Part shown: piece by piece, positions 60,694 to 64,000 of the stretch
Layout: the number at the start of each line of letters is the position of its first letter
Position numbering within the stretch: position 1 is the first letter of the stretch
Source: Novosphingobium sp.
Lineage (GTDB): Bacteria; Pseudomonadota; Alphaproteobacteria; Sphingomonadales; Sphingomonadaceae
Direction: 5' to 3'
DNA length: 64,000 bases
Assembly: GCA_024236175.1 (NCBI GenBank)
Contig: JACKKY010000001.1
Location: forward strand, 1,240,001-1,304,000
Notes under the pieces: generated by a model
What the model was told of the DNA's origin: nothing
The model's input: only the letters and a program-made list of their open reading frames with translations
Database searches by the model: none
Program-made: the position numbers and the translations under genes

Positions 60694-63600
60694 TTACTCG
60701 GCCGGGAAGGCGCCATCATCGTCGTCGCGGCGACGGCGGCGCTCGGCGACGGCATGCTCGGGCTCAAACGTCAGCAGTGAGCGCCGCAGCTTCGGCCCGA
60801 TGCGCTTCTCAAGACCATCGGCCAGACTGAAGGCAGCGGGGACGATCACCAGCGTCAGCAGGGTCGAAACCAGCAGGCCGCCGATCACCACCGTGCCCAT
60901 CGGCGCGCGCCAGGCACCGTCTCCCGAAAGGGACAGGGCGGTCGGAACCATGCCGGCGGTCATCGCCACCGTCGTCATGACGATCGGCTGGGCGCGCTTG
61001 TGCCCGGCTTCGACGATCGCATCGAACTTGCTGGCGCCTTGCGCCATCTCCTCGATCGCGAAGTCTATGAGCAGGATCGAGTTCTTGCCGACGATGCCGA
61101 GCAGCATCAGGATGCCGATGAACACCGGCATCGAAAGGGCCTGCCCGGTCAGGAACAGCGCCAGGATACCGCCCAGAGGCGCAAGAAACAGCGATCCCAT
61201 GTTGACCAGCGGCGAAATGATCCGGTGATACAGTAGCACCAGCACGGCAAAGACGAGAAGGATGCCGGACGGCACTGCCACCGAGAGGTTGTTGAGCATC
61301 TCCTGCTGCCACTCATCCTGGCCGAACGGCTTGTTGCTGACCCCCGTCGGCAGATTCTGCATGATCGGCAGCTGGTTGATCGCTTCCGTTGCCTCGCTCT
61401 TGACTATCCCCGGCGCAAGATCCGCACCGATGAAAATACGCGTTTCCTGGTTGTAGCGCTGGATAGTCGTCGGCCCCGAACCAAGGCTGATTTCGGCAAC
61501 GCGCGAAAGCGGCACCGAACCGCCGCTCGAAGTGGGCACGGGAAGATTGGCGATATTGTTGAGATCGTCGCGCGCCGTCTCGGGCAGGCGGACGCGGATC
61601 GGCACCTGACGATCGGTGAGCGAGAACTTGGCAGCGTTCTGGTCGATCTCGCCGATTGTCGCGATCCGGATCGCCTCGCTCAGCGCCGCGGTCGTAACCC
61701 CGAGCTGAGCGGCAAGGTCCAGTCGCGGCTTGATGACGATTTCCGGCCGGCGCATATCGGCGCTGATCCGCGGCGCGATGATCTGCTTCAGACCTTTCAT
61801 CTCTTCGACGAGCCGCGCAGCCGTCTCTTCCAGTACTTTCGAATCGGAGCCGGTCAGCATCACCGAGATCGGCCGTCCGGTACCACTGCCCCTGCCGCTG
61901 TCGGGATCCTGGAACGCCACGCGCGCATCGGGAATATCCTGCAGGACCGGCGTCAGGGCGTTCTCGAATTGCTTGCTGGTCTTCTCCCGCTCGTCCTTGA
62001 GCGAGATCATGAGGAAGCCGCCGCCTTCGAAAACGCGCTGGAAAACGCCCGCAGTTTCAGGCTGTTCGAACATGATCTGGCGCACGCGATCGGACACCGC
62101 CTCGGTCTGCTCGATCGTGGTGCCAGGGACCATTTCAATGCGGACGCTGGTGAAATCGTTGTCCTGGGTAGGGAAGAATTCCATCGGCATCGTCGAAGCG
62201 ACCAGGCCGGTAACCACCAGCGACACCACGCCGACGCCCATCATCCGCACGCGATGGTCGCGGAAGCGCGCCTTCAACCGATGCCAGACGGGGATCCGGC
62301 CATTGTCCTGTCGATGTTCCGCGCGATAGGCGTCGGCCTTCGAAGTATCCAGAGACCAGTGCAGAACCTTCAGATAGAGGTCCATCCACTTGCCGCTGGC
62401 ATGCTCCGCTTCGCCGTGCGCCTTGAGGAAATAGGCCGCCACCATCGGCGAGATCGTTCGCGCCACCGCAAGGCTCATCAGCACCGCGACCACGACGGTC
62501 AGGCCGAAGGCGCGGAATATCTCTCCCGAAACGCCCGGCATGAGGCCGACCGGCAGGAAGACCGCAACGATCGAGAAGGTGGTTGCGACCACCGCAAGGC
62601 CGATTTCATCGGCAGCGTCGATCGCAGCCTGATAGGCTGTCTTGCCCATGCGCATGTGGCGCACGATATTCTCGATCTCGACGATCGCGTCATCGACCAG
62701 CACGCCCGCAACGAGGCTGAGCGCCAGCAGGGACTGCGTATTGAGCGTGAAGCCCAGCAAATCCATGAACCAGAATGTCGGGATAGCCGAAAGGGGTATG
62801 GCGATCGCCGCGATCACGGTCGCGCGCCAGTCGCGCAGGAAGAAGAAGACGACGATAACGGCAAGGATCGCGCCTTCCACCATCGCGGCCATCGAGCTTT
62901 CGTACTGGGCCTTGGTGTAGTTTACGATGGTGAAGTTCTGCTTGAAGCTTACCCCCGGATACTCCTTTTCCATCTCGGCCAGATCCGCGATCGCGGCATC
63001 GTAGACACTGACATCCGAAGCGCCGCGAGAGCGCGAGATCCCGAAGGTCACGACGGGCCTGCCGTCGGTTTTCGCGATCGAGCTGATTTCGCCGAATGCG
63101 TCGGTCACCCGGGCGATGTCGGCGAGCTTGACCGAACGGCCCGCTCCCAGCGATATGTCCGTTTGCGACAGTTCGTAGGCATTCTTGGCACCGCCCAGCA
63201 CGCGAACCGACTGCCTCGTGCCGCCGATCTCGGCCCGGCCCCCGGCTGCATCGACATTGAGCTGCCTCAACACGCGATTGACCTGACCTGCCGTGACGCC
63301 GAGCGCCTGCATCCGCGCCGGATCAAGAGTCACGAGAATTTCGCGATCGACACCGCCGAAGCGTTTCACTTCCGCCATGCCGTCGATGGACAGCAGTCGT
63401 TTCGCCACCGTGTCGTCGATGAACCAGGAAACCTGCTCCATCGTCATGTCATCGGCAATCACCGAAAAATAGGCCATCGGATCCGACGACGTGCTGGCCT
63501 TGAATATCTGCGGTTCGAGAATGCCGTCGGGCAGTTCGCCGCGAACCTGATCTATGGCGTTCTTGACCTCGCTGACGGCACCGTTGATGTCTTCGCCGAG

Positions 63601-63897
63601 CTCGAATTCCACGAATGTCTGGCTCGAGCCTTCCTTTGCCGTCGAGCTGATCGTCGAAACGCCGCTGATCGACCGGACGGCCGCTTCCACTCGCTGCGTG
63701 ATCTGGGTCTTGATTTCCGAAGGTGCCGCGCCGGGCTGGCTGACGTTGATGATCACCATCGGAAATTCGATGTCAGGCATCTGCTGGATGTCCATCCGCA
63801 TGAAGCTGACAACACCCGCGATGACCAACCCGATGAAGAAGACGATCGGGACGACCGGATTGCGGATCGACCAAGCCGAGATATTGCGGAAATTCAT
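60694..63897 (-). CDS. RND efflux transporter permease (HAE1/AcrB family)
   Basis: This 1067-residue inner-membrane pump subunit has the RND layout: N-terminal membrane segment (NPVVPIVFFIGLVIAGVV), two large periplasmic loops, and the proton-relay aspartates in GVLVDDAIVEIENIV (around residue 400), with GIVGKNSILLIDFAIEEM in the second half. The ATG at 63897 follows the adaptor gene by 15 bases, so the two are one operon. It would extrude toxic or hydrophobic compounds using the proton gradient; substrates unknown. Confidence 0.95.
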   Translation of the reverse strand: MNFRNISAWSIRNPVVPIVFFIGLVIAGVVSFMRMDIQQMPDIEFPMVIINVSQPGAAPSEIKTQITQRVEAAVRSISGVSTISSTAKEGSSQTFVEFELGEDINGAVSEVKNAIDQVRGELPDGILEPQIFKASTSSDPMAYFSVIADDMTMEQVSWFIDDTVAKRLLSIDGMAEVKRFGGVDREILVTLDPARMQALGVTAGQVNRVLRQLNVDAAGGRAEIGGTRQSVRVLGGAKNAYELSQTDISLGAGRSVKLADIARVTDAFGEISSIAKTDGRPVVTFGISRSRGASDVSVYDAAIADLAEMEKEYPGVSFKQNFTIVNYTKAQYESSMAAMVEGAILAVIVVFFFLRDWRATVIAAIAIPLSAIPTFWFMDLLGFTLNTQSLLALSLVAGVLVDDAIVEIENIVRHMRMGKTAYQAAIDAADEIGLAVVATTFSIVAVFLPVGLMPGVSGEIFRAFGLTVVVAVLMSLAVARTISPMVAAYFLKAHGEAEHASGKWMDLYLKVLHWSLDTSKADAYRAEHRQDNGRIPVWHRLKARFRDHRVRMMGVGVVSLVVTGLVASTMPMEFFPTQDNDFTSVRIEMVPGTTIEQTEAVSDRVRQIMFEQPETAGVFQRVFEGGGFLMISLKDEREKTSKQFENALTPVLQDIPDARVAFQDPDSGRGSGTGRPISVMLTGSDSKVLEETAARLVEEMKGLKQIIAPRISADMRRPEIVIKPRLDLAAQLGVTTAALSEAIRIATIGEIDQNAAKFSLTDRQVPIRVRLPETARDDLNNIANLPVPTSSGGSVPLSRVAEISLGSGPTTIQRYNQETRIFIGADLAPGIVKSEATEAINQLPIMQNLPTGVSNKPFGQDEWQQEMLNNLSVAVPSGILLVFAVLVLLYHRIISPLVNMGSLFLAPLGGILALFLTGQALSMPVFIGILMLLGIVGKNSILLIDFAIEEMAQGASKFDAIVEAGHKRAQPIVMTTVAMTAGMVPTALSLSGDGAWRAPMGTVVIGGLLVSTLLTLVIVPAAFSLADGLEKRIGPKLRRSLLTFEPEHAVAERRRRRDDDDGAFPAE

Positions 63898-63912
63898 CGC
63901 CGCACTCCGGCC

Positions 63913-64000
63913 TCAGGACTCTTTCGCTGGCTTCGCCGGTTTCGGCTTCACCGTCTCGCCATCCGACAGGAAAGCGCCTGCACGCAGGACAACGCGCTCA
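63913..64000 (-). CDS. RND efflux periplasmic adaptor subunit, C-terminal fragment
   Basis: Only the last 28 codons are in the window; the rest lies beyond the right edge. The visible part, ERVVLRAGAFLSDGETVKP followed by a lysine/proline-rich tail, matches the C-terminus of membrane-fusion adaptors. The stop is 15 bases before the permease start, the normal adaptor-permease order. Confidence 0.75.
   Translation of the reverse strand, partial: ERVVLRAGAFLSDGETVKPKPAKPAKES

Overview
The window is a GC-rich chromosomal segment that looks like an alphaproteobacterium of the order Sphingomonadales. The evidence is a large TonB-dependent receptor with the style of signal peptide and TonB box common there, many catabolic hydrolases and oxygenases, a divergent Lrp-type regulator/putA pair, and a housekeeping run gpmA-purE-purK-folA-ribF-ileS-lspA-DUF3035. 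I see no rRNA, IS element, integrase or CRISPR array. There is one tRNA (Thr, GGT). The assignment rests on gene content, not on a database search.

Left part (1-8 kb): a porin plus exported YtcJ-type amidohydrolase operon, then proline catabolism (putR divergent from putA, with a perfect 14-bp palindrome just before the putA start) and a second amidohydrolase. At 8.3-13.1 kb is a very large secreted fusion of an animal-type heme peroxidase with RTX calcium-binding repeats. From 13.1 to 28.1 kb lies a catabolic block: a Rieske oxygenase, crotonase, TauD-type dioxygenase, hydantoinase/oxoprolinase A and B subunits, D-aminoacylase-type deacylase, GMC oxidoreductase, EthD-like protein, TonB-dependent receptor and a VOC protein. 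It reads as uptake and stepwise breakdown of an unknown organic substrate.

Middle part (28-40 kb): a divergent four-gene signalling module pairs a CHASE2 adenylate/guanylate cyclase and a FecR-like exported protein with an exported caspase-like protease (Sel1 repeats, long coiled coil) and an autotransporter-type beta-barrel. After an FAD-dependent oxidoreductase and a phytanoyl-CoA-type dioxygenase comes an unusual pair: a cyanophycin-synthetase-like ATP-grasp enzyme without a Mur-ligase domain, next to a nicotianamine-synthase-like SAM enzyme, with a divergent 103-residue orphan protein.

Right part (40-64 kb): mostly housekeeping (tRNA-Thr, glycolysis, purine, folate, flavin, IleRS, lipoprotein signal peptidase, CNNM/CBS protein, OmpA lipoprotein, inositol-phosphatase family, sucC, etfBA). 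Then come a crotonase/P450/MarR group around a perfect 18-bp palindrome, and a compact candidate peptide-modification (RiPP-like) locus: an HExxH-type peptide beta-hydroxylase-like protein preceded by a 49-residue gene with its own good promoter. The window ends with DUF445 and the start of an RND efflux operon.

The best candidates for something undescribed are the HExxH protein/49-residue peptide locus (57.3-58.6 kb), the CHASE2 cyclase/caspase/autotransporter module (28.1-34.2 kb) and the ATP-grasp/nicotianamine-synthase-like pair (36.8-40.0 kb).
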